This document shows, one piece after another, positions 46,412 to 57,196 of a stretch of DNA of 64,000 bases; within the stretch, counting starts at the first letter, position 1, and every line of letters starts with the position of its first letter. The notes under the pieces are model-generated. The model saw nothing but the letters and a program-made list of their open reading frames with translations. It did not search any database and was not told the origin of the DNA. The position numbers were made by a program, and so were the translations under genes. Source of the stretch: Siphonodentalium dalli (taxonomy: Eukaryota; Mollusca; Scaphopoda; Gadilida; Siphonodentaliidae); NCBI GenBank assembly GCA_032622095.1, contig CP136067.1, forward strand, positions 97,082,707 through 97,146,706, read 5' to 3'.

Positions 46412-46946
46412 CTCTTTCATGACGGGAGCTGCGCTGGCGCAACATTAAAGACCCTGTGTCAATGCATTCTCTTATACATGCGAGTCGACCATGGGTCGCC
46501 TCGCATTTATAAGAGAATGCTTTGGTCTAACAATTCTTTAACATTTTTTATAAATTTTTCTTACATTCTTTAACAATTGTTATAATTTTTTCTTGCATTC
46601 TTTAACAATTTTTATCATTTTTGCTTATATTCTTTAACAATTTTATAATTTGTTTTTTATAATTTTTTCTTACATTCTTTAACAATTTTATCTTTGTTTT
46701 TATCATTTTTTTCTTACATTCTTTATCAATTTGTTTTATCATTTTTCGTACATTCTTTAACAATTTTAATCATTTTTTTATCACCATTTCTTACATTGTT
46801 TAAAAAAAAAATTATCATTTTTTTCTTACATATTTAAACAATTATAAAATAAAAAAATAATAAATTTGTTAGACCAATGCATTCTCTTATATAAGCGAGG
46901 CGACCCATGGTCGACTCGCATATATAAGAGAATGCATTGGCACAAG
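46412..46946. mobile_element. TTAA hairpin MITE with expanded internal spacer
   Basis: TTAA at 46408-46411 precedes CTCTTTCATGACGGGAG, the third terminal type. Hairpins built on CAATGCATTCTCTTAT lie at about 46462-46524 and 46875-46941. Between them the usual spacer phrase CTTACATTCTTTAACAATTT is repeated about nine times (46530-46830). The right tip is not identifiable; a decayed second hairpin-loop copy (GCGAGGCGACCTATGG) follows at about 46960. Confidence 0.75.
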
Positions 46947-48480
46947 GTTTTCTATATACGCGAGGCGACCTATGGTGCATTGGCGCAATGTTTTCTATAT
47001 ATTCGTCGCGAATCCCATTACATAGGTCTATAATTTCCACTAATTATGATTTTCACGGTCATTAAAAGTGTAAACTAGTCAATACAAGACAATACTTAGT
47101 TAATACTTTCGAGTATCGAAATGTCGTAAAAGTCGTTGTCGCTGTTTTGTTGCGATTCCCAGTGGTTCTCGGTGATTCTTGGTGAGCCTCCGTCAGTATC
47201 CAGGATTTATGTCGAGTCACAATAATTGGCCCTACGCATGCTCACTGTGTATCACTGGTTCCCCCGGGGTTGAGTGTTTTGCTTGTCGCACACTCTTTAC
47301 ATATTGTATACTGCGGCGTCGGCTCGAGTCCCAATTGTGAGAAGAGCAAACAGCAATAAAGATGAATCGATGTGTCAAACACAATGATTATAAATGAACG
47401 ATTGCATGTGTACGATAAAGACTGTAGCCACACCTCCGCGGGTCAGCTGACCGGAAATACACATTAGTGCAAATCTGACAGATGTTCCGCGGGTCAGAGG
47501 TGCGGCGAAATGTCGGGACATGAAAACAAACTTATTGTTTTGCCAGAAGCTAACGAGTGACATGGTTCGATCAAGTTGTACTTTTAAATGTGCATGTTGA
47601 CACAGCCGTTAAACATAACAAAAGTATGGTCTGTCTAATGTTGTCTTGTTCGCATGGTGTTTTGTTAATCAGAGCGATTGGAGTAAAAGCCAGTGTCCGC
47701 ATGTATATGAACCATTCAAGAACATATATTGTAAGTTATTTTAATAATGGCTGCGTTTGTGCTGACAAAAATAACAAGACTAGCTATATAAATATTGGTC
47801 AGTTTGCAACATCAACGAGTGTATTATTAAAATAATTACAATCTACATGTTTCGAATGAATGCTGTAGCCGTCTGACCCCTCCCCTGGTCCCACCCATGT
47901 GTGTTATACACACACCATGGTTTTGGCTCGAATCTTTCAAACTAACCAAACACCGGAAGATGACAATTTTTCTTAACATCAAAATTTTCCTCTACCAGAA
48001 TCATAAAATGTCAGCGGGACCATGGGTGAATCCGACTCCCGATTTCTCGTACCAAGCCACAAATCTATCAGCTATATTGGATACCGTGAGCCGTGGCATC
48101 ATAGAAAAAGACTTCAGTTTTGAGGACACAATTCATAATAAGCAGCAGATATATTTATCTACAAAATATACAATAGGAATTTATATAAAACTGAATCGTA
48201 TCTCTAAACACAATAATGTTTTCGTTACTAAATCGTATAATTTCCCGTAATCAACTAATCATGCTTATACAACGTTCGGCCAGAGAACTTGGTGACTTAG
48301 GGATTGTTTCCAACTGCCGTTGCGGCAACGACATGTCGCGACGAAGTTAAAGGTACCCAATCCGACCAGACGGCCCCCATACCACCAAGTTACAACAAGA
48401 ACAACATTTCTTCAAAATACGTTTTTGTTACCATAATCGATTAATTTCAACAAAATAATGTTATTAAACCGCTGTCAACT
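46947..48480. other. Gene-free stretch
   Basis: A 117-codon plus-strand frame (47897-48250) has no recognisable domain. The phrase CCGCGGGTCAG occurs twice near 47437 and 47489. Nothing else is identified. Confidence 0.4.
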
Positions 48481-48559
48481 ATGGTATTAAATTTCCCAAA
48501 ACGTGTTATGTATCAACATGTTCAACGAAATATGGCCGTTTATCACTTGGTGTATCACG

Positions 48560-48840
48560 AAATTTGCCCGTATTACCACTTGATTGTAGAGTTATCCATC
48601 TTCATCAGCAATATTGTCCGAGACCATCGGTTTGCCGGCTCACAACTAATTATACATTTCGAGAAATAACAAATTAAAAACAATCGATATCTGATCACTC
48701 TGAGCTTTGATGGGTGGGTTCCTCGACTCGAATGAGATATTGTTCATCCCGAAGCCAACGAAATAGTCATTTGGGAGCGTTAGTTCGGATAATGCATCTT
48801 TAATGTGTGGGTACGCTCCACGTGGAACCAATTATTTCGG
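48560..48840 (-). pseudogene. Coding-like interspersed repeat, copy 2 (open frame 48646-48831)
   Basis: The minus-strand frame reads YPHIKDALSELTLPNDYFVG - FGMNNISFESRNPPIKAQ - SDQISIVF. Its homologue at 42215-42465 conserves KDA.SE, FGFG, FESRNP and K.QS but contains stops. So this is fossil or recently coding sequence from a repeated gene, possibly of a mobile element. I do not recognise the family. Confidence 0.5.
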
Positions 48841-50976
48841 CCAATCAACCACGTCCTCGTGATGACAAATTTCATCTGACCGACTTCTCGCCTAGCTTTA
48901 ACAGTTGTGTCTTAACAACATGACAGAGAATCTAATTAACGACAGACAGCGTCGGCAATGTCGTGAAAGAATTGAAAGAACAATGCCTAACAGGGATGCA
49001 GCGATGAGGGTGGTAATGGTGACCACCTTATAATTTTCAACTGCACCCCCTGAACCATACCGAAATGTTCAAACCTGAGAGGTTCCATGTGCACCCTACC
49101 CAATAATTTATTGGCTAGAAGTTTCCTACTGGTACCTGAAACATTCCAAATGTTAAGAATTCTAATCTAACACAGCTGTATATGGTTTGCAAAAATTTGA
49201 CAAAAAGTATGAAAATAATAGAATATCCCACATATGTAAAATAATAGAATATCCCACTACTTTCAAATATTTGTTGTAATGAAATGGCATTTACGTAGTT
49301 GGTAAATGTCAGGCCACGTGTTATTGGGGATCCAGCAATCCACTCCGTGTTTAGCCAAACTGTTCAATATGGTCGTAAATTCCATACCTGACATAATAAC
49401 AATAGTTTCAAATTTTAAACTAAAAATTTATTAAAAATATTCCGATAGTTTGTTTTTCAGCAAGCAATATTTTGTGTGATTAAAAAAAAAACTGTATATA
49501 ATTCCAATTTCTGTTCAATATTTGGATTAAAATTTCAATCAGTTGGAAATACCCTAACCATAGGAGGCGACATGTTGGAAATTTCCAATATTTCGGAAGT
49601 TTGAGGTGCCTGTCTGTGACACATTCCAACCCATGATGAGGGCGGTGCAAAACGAAAGGACTTTGGAATTTGGTTCTGTTCCAAGGTGGATCCTCTCCCT
49701 CAATGGATATCATCTAGCTATGTCCCTGCTTGAAGTACATCTTGGAAAATTAGGTGGTGTGCAAATAGAATATACCACATTTGGTCTGGTTCAGGTGAGT
49801 GTTGGATATGGACATATCTTAGACGTGGAATTCCGGTCTGCTTCCGTGGGAGGGGTCAATTGGCAGTTCCCATTTAAACACCACACGGAAATTTGCCTAC
49901 TGGCAATTTGGATCACTAGTAATGTTTTACTGTTACAATACAGGTGCGTGGATATCACAATTGAACAGTTATAAATTTTATTGCCGACACTAAAAGACTG
50001 AAATTATGTTTAAATTATTCTGGTAGTTTTATTTTTCCGTATTTTTAGTGAAGTTATTTATTGGCAAAACGTCGCAATATATATATTTGCTTACTTTATG
50101 TTAGATGTTTGGAATGATATATGGCTACCAGTTAGAAACTTCCAACCTTAGGTGATGTCAAGCTAGAAAGCTATAACGCTCGGGTGACAGTTGAAAAAAG
50201 GCGGCGGGGGATTATGACACGTTTGTGTTTCATACCTACATATTAAACAGAGATAAATTAGTTCGTGTTCGTGTTTTGTTTTTGTGTATTACTGTTCTGT
50301 TCGTGATTAAGACATCCACACTGATTGTCACGAGCGAGTTCTCAGGATAAGCTACACATACCCGAATTAAAATAAATGGATTGTGTCAAAAATATCCCCA
50401 CGACAACAGAAGAGTTTATTGTGATTGGACTGGACAGGCGCACCCAACCTTAAACCGGCCACGTGTACCATTTAAGGTCGAATTGATAGTCATATTGCTT
50501 AGTGTAATTTAACACACTATTGAACACGTTGATATGTTTTGAAGTGATTATATAAGAGTAATCATTGATAGTTGGTCGACCATTATCTACGAAAGTTATG
50601 GCTACCCTCAGACGAGAAAGAAGCAATTTAATTCAGTCGTGATGTTAGTGCCATTCTACCCCAAAATCATCGTCAGGTGGGAATTGACACTTAGATAAGA
50701 TAACATGAATCGTTGATTGTTCCAAATGTTTAAAATGGCATTGTCATCCACGAAATATGGTCGCCGATGAAGGCACCACGTAATATGGTCGCCGATGAAA
50801 GCACCTGAACTCTTGTTGCGGCATTGTAATTATAACACGCACGTGTCCCTGTGAATCGAGGAAGAACTCCTAACACTTTAACTTCCCACACAGCACGATG
50901 AAAGAGGGATAATCCAACAATGGCAGGAATATCTACCTGAACACCTGACGAACACAAATATTATTGGCAGTCGATA
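48841..50976. other. Gene-free stretch with one long unassigned frame
   Basis: The 122-codon plus-strand frame at 49606-49974 has no recognised domain. CAG|GTGAGT at 49792-49800 is a good donor-like site within it. The phrase AATAATAGAATATCCCAC is duplicated at about 49207 and 49241. Confidence 0.35.
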
Positions 50977-51345
50977 CAGCCTGTTCTCGCGAAAACCCAC
51001 ACATTAATTGCCAATAATATAACTTGTATTAGGTAGATAATCTGCTTAGAATCGCCTCAGTTTGATCGATACATAATGTGCCGAAAATGAGAGCGTTTAG
51101 TCACATTATCGACTCATAACGAGAGGATACTAAGCAGATTATATGCGGACAATGACACAAACAAGTCAACTCGCGACTTTTCAGGTGCACACTCTTTCAC
51201 GTGTGTTTTCACTGTGGTCAGCGCCATAAAACGAAATAACGGCGATGAGTCCATTATCTGCTTATTTCAGAATCAAATAATCACATTATGTACCTATTTC
51301 ACATTATAGGCCGTTCATGTGCGTGTTTGTACGAGGACATGTTGG
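50977..51345 (-). repeat. ~365-bp interspersed repeat, full copy, reversed
   Basis: CAGCCTGTTCTCGCGAAAAC to GTACGAGGACATGTTGG with TGTGGTCAGCGCCATAAAAC in the middle. Boundaries agree with the copy at 18664-19032 within a few bases. Confidence 0.85.
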
Positions 51346-51474
51346 TCGATAAGACTCTCAGCGAATCGTTCATGTGTCCCAGATATGAGTCATACTAATG
51401 AGTGTATACATTATTGAAGACGTCGACAATGTTAAAGGGATTCAAGGGATTTGCAGTGTCTGTAAAACAAGTAC

Positions 51475-51670
51475 ATGTACAAATATATAGCCTTTGTTCT
51501 TATTTTCATTACAAATAGCTCTCCAATAATGAGATTTCGCATGTTAATACCATTGGTTTAATCGAAACTTGACAGTAAACATTGGAAAATGTCAAAGCAT
51601 TGAAATATAATTATGCTGAAAATGATATTCAAACTAAAATATTTGAACTTACTACACGTTTAGTGATGCA
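51475..51670 (+). repeat. Repeat shared with 55320-55520, partly inverted
   Basis: The first half (TTGTTCTTATTTTCATTA, CTCTCCAATAATGAGATTTC) matches 55330-55385 directly. The second half (AACATTGGAAAATGTCAAAG ... TTCAAACTAAAATATT) matches 55445-55530 in reverse complement. One copy has an internal inversion relative to the other. Confidence 0.6.
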
Positions 51671-52119
51671 TGTTGACAACATCATGAATCGTTTTGCGTA
51701 CATAACAATAGTTTCAGCACGCGAAATTTCGTTATTGGATAACTATCAATAATAAATATAAGAACAATATTTATATATTTTCCCATGTTCTTCTCAGATG
51801 TGATGTTTTAAAGACTTTTTAGAACATTTAGCACATACACACACTGCGTGTGCCTGGAATCCATTTAAGTACAAATAATGCTACGGAAATAAATCTAAGA
51901 TGCACATATCATGACATATGCGAACCCGTTATCATTAACTCGCTATAAAAGATTCCTGCATATTTGCGAAAACAATCGAGAAAAATATTCATAACAATTG
52001 TAATGGAAATGAGCTTGGGGCTTTGAAAAACTTAACACGCTTTGAAAAACTGTAACTATAGTCATAAAATTATTCCCCAAATTGAAAACAGTTCAAACTA
52101 AATCCTTTCATTTATAGAT

Positions 52120-52985
52120 AACTAGCAGGTTAGCCCGCCACTGGCGTGGTTCGTCTGAAACATGACATTTTTTAATTATTTTTTTAAAATTATTTAATTA
52201 TTAAAAAAAATTGTTTTTCAATTAGTTATGAGTTAATTATATTTTTTTTCAATGAGTTAATTTGTTATGGTACCCGTCCCTAAAAGAGGTATGATTTACC
52301 CGATGAAAATCTCCCCCATTCCTAGGAACGACAGACATAAGATGTTGGTACCCGTCCCTAAAAGAGGTATGATTTACCCGATGAAAATCTCCCCCATTCC
52401 TAGGAACGACAGACATAAGATGTTGGGAGTCTGAGTATGGTAGCCGTCCCTAAAAGAGGTATGATTTACCCGATGAAATCTCCCCCATTCATAGGAACGA
52501 CAGACATAAAATGTTGGTACCCGTCCCTAAAAGAGGTATGATTTACCCGATGAAAATCTCCCCCATTCCTAGGAACGACAGACATAAGATGTTGGCAGTC
52601 TGAGTATGGTAGCCGTCCCTAAAAGAGGTATGATTTACCCGATGAAAATCTCCCCCATTCCTAGGAACGACAGACATAAGATGTTGGTAGTCAGCGGAAG
52701 GGAATAAAGAGCGTTAACCGGTTAACGAACCCAAATATGGAAGATCTTTATCAACAACACTGCGGATAGGAACGTTCTTTAACTATCAACGCGATTAACC
52801 CCCGAAGTGCCGTTTTTTTGTGACTGAGAGTGAAGAATGGGTGGTCGGAGCTTCTCCAAAACGCCGCGACGACCATTCCCGTGGGATTTTACCCTTAGAT
52901 AGGAAGTTTGAGCTCAATCTGTCCAGCCGTTTTGGAGTCTATAAAGGACAAATATACACATATATTTATATATTTACGGAAGTCT
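52120..52985 (+). mobile_element. Possible non-autonomous retroelement with an internal 78-bp array
   Basis: It starts TAACTAGCAGGTTAGCCCGC - CACTGGCGTGGTTCG and ends GACAAATATACACATATATT plus an AT tail. This 'tail of TATACATATAT' style is seen at many animal interspersed repeats. The body holds five repeat units (52269-52686). Class uncertain. A similar GACGGACACAATGATAGACA - GACAGATC tail lies at about 58160-58217. Confidence 0.4.
52269..52686 (+). repeat. 78-bp tandem repeat, five units
   Basis: Units start at 52269, 52347, 52439, 52516 and 52608: GGTACCCGTCCCTAAAAGAG - GTATGATTTACCCGATG - AAAATCTCCCCCATTCC - TAGGAACGACAGACATAAGA. Alternate units carry an extra 13-14 bp (AGTCTGAGTAT), giving a ~170-bp higher-order period. 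Confidence 0.95.
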
Positions 52986-53164
52986 CAAAATATATAGGAG
53001 ACTATAGGAATGTACCAGTTGGTGAAAATAAGTCCCTTTTCCTTTGGGGTTTGTCCTTATTTCAACAATGCCAGCCTTTGACGAACTACTTTTCTTTTCT
53101 TGTTTGTTTTTGATGCACATTTTATTGACTTCAGGACCCTATCTATATATCTTGTAACATTCCT

Positions 53165-53485
53165 TTGTTTTATATATTTATTAATTGGGGTTTAACGTCG
53201 TTTTCATCAGCCAGGGCGATATCACGACGTTGTCAGTTTTATTGGTAGAAGGAAAGTCCGTGCACTAAGGTATATCTATAGTAGTGATCTCATTGGTTGG
53301 AAGAATGACCCATTGTGCCCTGCAAAACCACCGACCATAGGAGAGTAACTGTCAACTCCCCCAGATAGTGATATGGGATACAAAGTCAGCGATGACACCA
53401 CCGGGAATTGAACCCATATCGCCGCGCTGAAGAGCGAGGCGGTCTGGAGCAGAGCCATTTACATACTGAGCCACCGATGCCCTCA
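53165..53485 (-). mobile_element. tRNA-derived SINE, reversed
   Basis: On the minus strand the 5' end carries an A-box-like TGGCTCAGTATGT and the B-box GGGTTCAATTCCC, spaced as in a tRNA gene. A ~200-bp body follows, ending with GAAAACGACGTTAAACCCC and an AT-rich tail at 53165. The 'ACGACGTTAAAC' 3' end is common in molluscan SINEs in my memory. It differs from the SINE at 2163-2735. Confidence 0.8.
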
Positions 53486-53514
53486 ATTGTAATTTACTAC
53501 AAATGTGTGCTTAA

Positions 53515-53870
53515 CCCTTTACCCAACAGAAGGGCCCTGTGCCAATGCATTCTCTTATATATGCGAGTTGACCATAGGTCGCCTCGCATATATAAGAGAA
53601 TGCATTGGCTTAACACATTAAAAATTATAAAATTGTTAAAGAATGTAAGAAAAAATGGTAAAAAAAGATTTTTTTTAGGCCAATGCATTCTCTTATATAT
53701 GCGAGGCGACCTATGCATTGGCACAGGGCATAACTGTAACTATCACAATGTGGTCAAGGAGCGGTTCGAATGATATCCATATTTGTATGGTTCTATTGAG
53801 ACAGACCGAAGATATTTTAGGCTGTTGAAGCTTTATTTGGCCGGTTTTGGCCGGTTTGTTGGGTAAAGGG
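53515..53870 (-). mobile_element. TTAA double-hairpin MITE, copy D, reversed
   Basis: TTAA at 53511-53514 and 53871-53874; tips CCCTTTACCCAACA and TGTTGGGTAAAGGG. It is inverted relative to copies A-C. One hairpin is complete (53543-53609); the other has lost half of its palindrome (53681-53725). Confidence 0.92.
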
Positions 53871-53929
53871 TTAATGGTATTCGAATGAATTTAAACCAGT
53901 GTATTTCTGTCATTATATATTTGAATATG

Positions 53930-54140
53930 ATCATATACAGTTTGGCGATGTAGTTTGTGTCTTTAAATTTGAATGATCTATGTAACTTCCCAGAGTAGTT
54001 GATGCATATCTGCTTCATCTAATGTTTGGCGATGTAGTTTGTGTCAAAATTGTGAATGATCTGTGTTATTTCACAGAGCAATTGATGCATATGTCCTTCA
54101 TTGACTGTTTAGCTATGTATTTTGTGTCAAAATGTGAAAT
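53930..54140 (+). repeat. ~83-bp degenerate tandem repeat, three units
   Basis: TTTGGCGATGTAGTTTGTGT occurs at 53941 and 54024 and in decayed form near 54107. Each is followed by GATGCATAT(C/G)T.CTTCAT. Confidence 0.75.
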
Positions 54141-55319
54141 GCAGGCGATATAGGTATATCACCCATTGAAATTATTACTTCGCGCCAAAATTACTTCACC
54201 ATAAGTCTACCTATAATTTAATTGCTGTCGTGAGAAGACACAATGTAATACAATCGAAGCTATTAATACGCCATCCCCGATAGAAGTAACCGATAGCTTT
54301 TGTGATGGAAATTCCAGTAACTAAATAAATGGTCACCTCGACCAAAGTTATATAAATGTGCCCATGCTTCAGACAAAACACTTTGCAAATTACCCGAACA
54401 TACGGCTAATAAAATTTGTAACTGTTGATTTTCCGCCAAACTGTGTTAGTTGTTGGGCTATTTTGATTTGCAAGTAAGTTCCAATCTAGTCACACTGATA
54501 TTTTGCGGATGACGACACCTAATCCATGTCATCGCGCAGTGAACAAACTTCAGGATATCCATATCTCCTGACGTTGCCTGAAGATATCCATATTAAGTAT
54601 ACGATAATAATTGAAAACTATACATTATTTCAGTGAATGGACCGCAGGCCGCGCGCAGGATATGTCGGATACATATTTGCGGCAATTTGAATGAATCGCT
54701 CATGCGGCATGACTTAATCGCACACAGGACGACTTTGACCGAAAGAATACTTAACAAAATATGGACTATTTTTTATATTAGTTTTGTCGTCAGGTGTGTC
54801 AGCCCGCGCTAATTCGGCGACATTAGGAGACTGCATCTTTCTTAATTTGATTGTCAATATGACACATCAGGTGAGATGATCTATTTTGCGAATTTTTAAC
54901 AGATATGGCATGTGGTGTGTTTTTGTCAAAAATGGACAAACTATCACGAGCATCGGCAACGGATGAAACTGGTTCAACTTTATAAATCAGACAAAATCTC
55001 CCGTTATTAATAATTTCCCTTGACCAAAATATAACTGTTTTGGATATACGGACAATGAAAGGAAGTCGATACTACTCGATATGCCTAGTCTGGTAATTTA
55101 CAAGCAGACCCCTATGTATACACTATTAAATTATCGAGTTTGATAGTACTCTACCGCTTTTGCGCTACTCAAATAGCCGTCTGTTTAATATTATGGTATT
55201 GAACGTAGGAGTGTAGTTATAGTACGCCAATCGTTAGGGACCAAAGACACTCGCACTGGGTAAATATACAATACATATAAATATCCGTACAACATCACCA
55301 CTAAGAAGAACATGGAGAA
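54141..55319. other. Gene-free stretch
   Basis: No domain-bearing frame or repeat was noticed. Confidence 0.4.
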
Positions 55320-55530
55320 CTAAGATCAACTCTGTTCTTATATTCATTATTGATAGTCCTTCCAATAACGACATTTCGAGTGTTGAAGCCATTTTTATGT
55401 CAACAAGAATGGTACAGTGATTTGTCATCGAACATCGCTCATTATGTAGTAAGTTACAATATTTTAGTTTGAATATGATTTTCAGAATATAGGTCAACGC
55501 TTTGACCTTTTCCAATGTTTGCCGTCAATG
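55320..55530 (+). repeat. Repeat shared with 51475-51670
   Basis: The counterpart of that repeat, with one half in the opposite orientation. A 93-codon minus-strand frame at 55234-55515 crosses it and is not considered a gene. Confidence 0.6.
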
Positions 55531-55824
55531 TTTGAATACATTTTTTTATTCCACACCCATTGACGTGAGTCACATGTATTCAACGGAATCCCAGCCATTG
55601 AATACATATTAGTATATGCATCTAGTGTAATACAAGCCGGAACTATTCTTGTTGACGTTGTCGCCAAGAAAGATGGCGTACATTACGTCGATTATCCGCT
55701 TCCGGTGATCCCCCCATAATTACTTGTTATTTGTCGGACTTAAATCACAATAAATGTAGCTGTAGTAACAATGGAGGTGACATTCATGGATTGAAATTAT
55801 CTGACTGAACGGTGTAGAATAAAT

Positions 55825-55975
55825 ACAGAACACAACTCGATAATCTGTAATCTTTTATCGAACTCGTTGCGGACGGCACAAAGTTATATTTCGCTCTCGC
55901 GATATATATCCTTGCGCCATCCGCAACTCATTCGATAAAAGATTATCGATTAAGATGCGCGTTGTGTTCTGTCTG
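55825..55975. mobile_element. ~150-bp palindromic element
   Basis: CAGAACACAACTCGATAATC ... CTTTTATCGAACTCGTTGCG is mirrored by CGCAACTCATTCGATAAAAG ... GTTGTGTTCTG. The arms are ~50 bp with a few indels, around a GCTCTCGCGATATATAT loop. Confidence 0.8.
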
Positions 55976-56866
55976 TGTATCTTATTTGACTGATTTGACT
56001 TTTATCAGTGATTCCACTGTAACAGTAGTGTTGAAATAGGAACGGGTTTGATAGGCGAAATTTCATTATTGGAACACAACATAAGACACTTTATTTTGCC
56101 ATGTACTTGTTGATGATATTTGTTTTATAGACTTCTTTGTTATTTCGCACGAACCCACTCCGAGATGCCTTTAGTACCTTTGAATTTTGTGCAGAACATT
56201 TAAGTTAGATTTTGTCAAGCTTCCCTTTGGTTATGTGCAGAACAATTAAATTCGATTTTGTCTTGCTTCCCTTTGGTTTTGTTACCAGATGTATGGAAGC
56301 CATAATACTTATTTAAAATATATACAGAACATGTATATTGATTGATTGTTCTAGTGCCGTCTTGATCTGATGCCAGTTTATATAGTGACATGTTGTTGGT
56401 GTTACAAGACGCATACTCAGAATACAAGCTCGAGCGAGAACAACTGACTCGAGAGAGCCATCGGGTACCAGGAAACATCCAAGCTGACACTATAACTTAC
56501 ATTCAGTTGAATTATAACACATAACAAGTGAAACGTGTCAACGCTGTATTGTTTTTGTTCATCCACGGTTCCTCCACTGTCGGTGAAATATAGATTAACA
56601 CAATACAAGGACTTCATCATCCTGATAGATACGCCCACGGAGGTTCTTGATGTCATCGTTGGGCGTTTCTACTTAGTTCCTGCTCATCCACAGTCTGTTG
56701 GATAGTGTTATTCGGATCACGGAACGACTCACTGAGCCAGTATTAAGACATTGGTGTCATTTTTCACATATGTTCGAGAAACTACTTGTTTTACATTTTG
56801 ATCCATGTGACGCGAAGAAATTGATTAATATTTGTTATTGTTGGTCCATTTGTCACGAAATAGACG

Positions 56867-57196
56867 ATGGAACGGAGGCCTCAAAAATCGAGGCAAATTA
56901 AAGGACATAGATGGTGTTGGTTCTGGGATCAGTTTACATTCGGTGTGTTGTGTGGTTTGTTGTTCAATGTTGTGGCCGTCAGCGCCCATCCTTTTCTATC
57001 GGCAGAAGATGGTTTTCTGATTGAAACAAAACTTTCAAATTACAAGAGATGTGAGACAATGTACAAAAGACACGCGGACTGTATCAAGATCGGATACAAC
57101 GTTAAAACAAAGATGTGCGTTCTCCTGAATCCAGTTACACCGGGAGAAACACAACCGCCAAAGGAGTGGTTCATGCCAAAAATCGAAGGCAACAAG
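56867..57196 (+). CDS. 5' coding exon of a secreted or membrane protein with a PAN/apple-like segment
   Basis: It opens at ATG 56867 and stays open for exactly 110 codons to AAG|GTAACA, a plausible donor with GT at 57197. After a basic N-terminus (MERRPQKSRQIKGHRW) comes a hydrophobic stretch FTFGVLCGLLFNVVAVSA, a signal peptide or signal anchor. The rest contains C-x(8)-C spacing, IGYNVKTKMCVLLNPV and a Pro-rich stretch. The 'Y....C.LL' turn with preceding cysteines resembles the middle of a PAN/apple domain, which mediates binding in secreted proteins. The in-frame stop 12 bp past the donor supports splicing. No downstream exon was found in the window, so the domain is cut. The gene is unidentified; it could be lineage-specific. 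Confidence 0.55.

Noticed and set aside
49606-49794. Possible internal exon ending at CAG|GTGAGT
   Set aside because: The donor-like site is good, but no acceptor, domain or homologue was recognised, and the surrounding DNA has no other coding signal.
53405-53482. Functional tRNA gene
   Set aside because: A and B boxes are present, but the sequence continues into a SINE body and does not form a full cloverleaf with a 3' acceptor stem.
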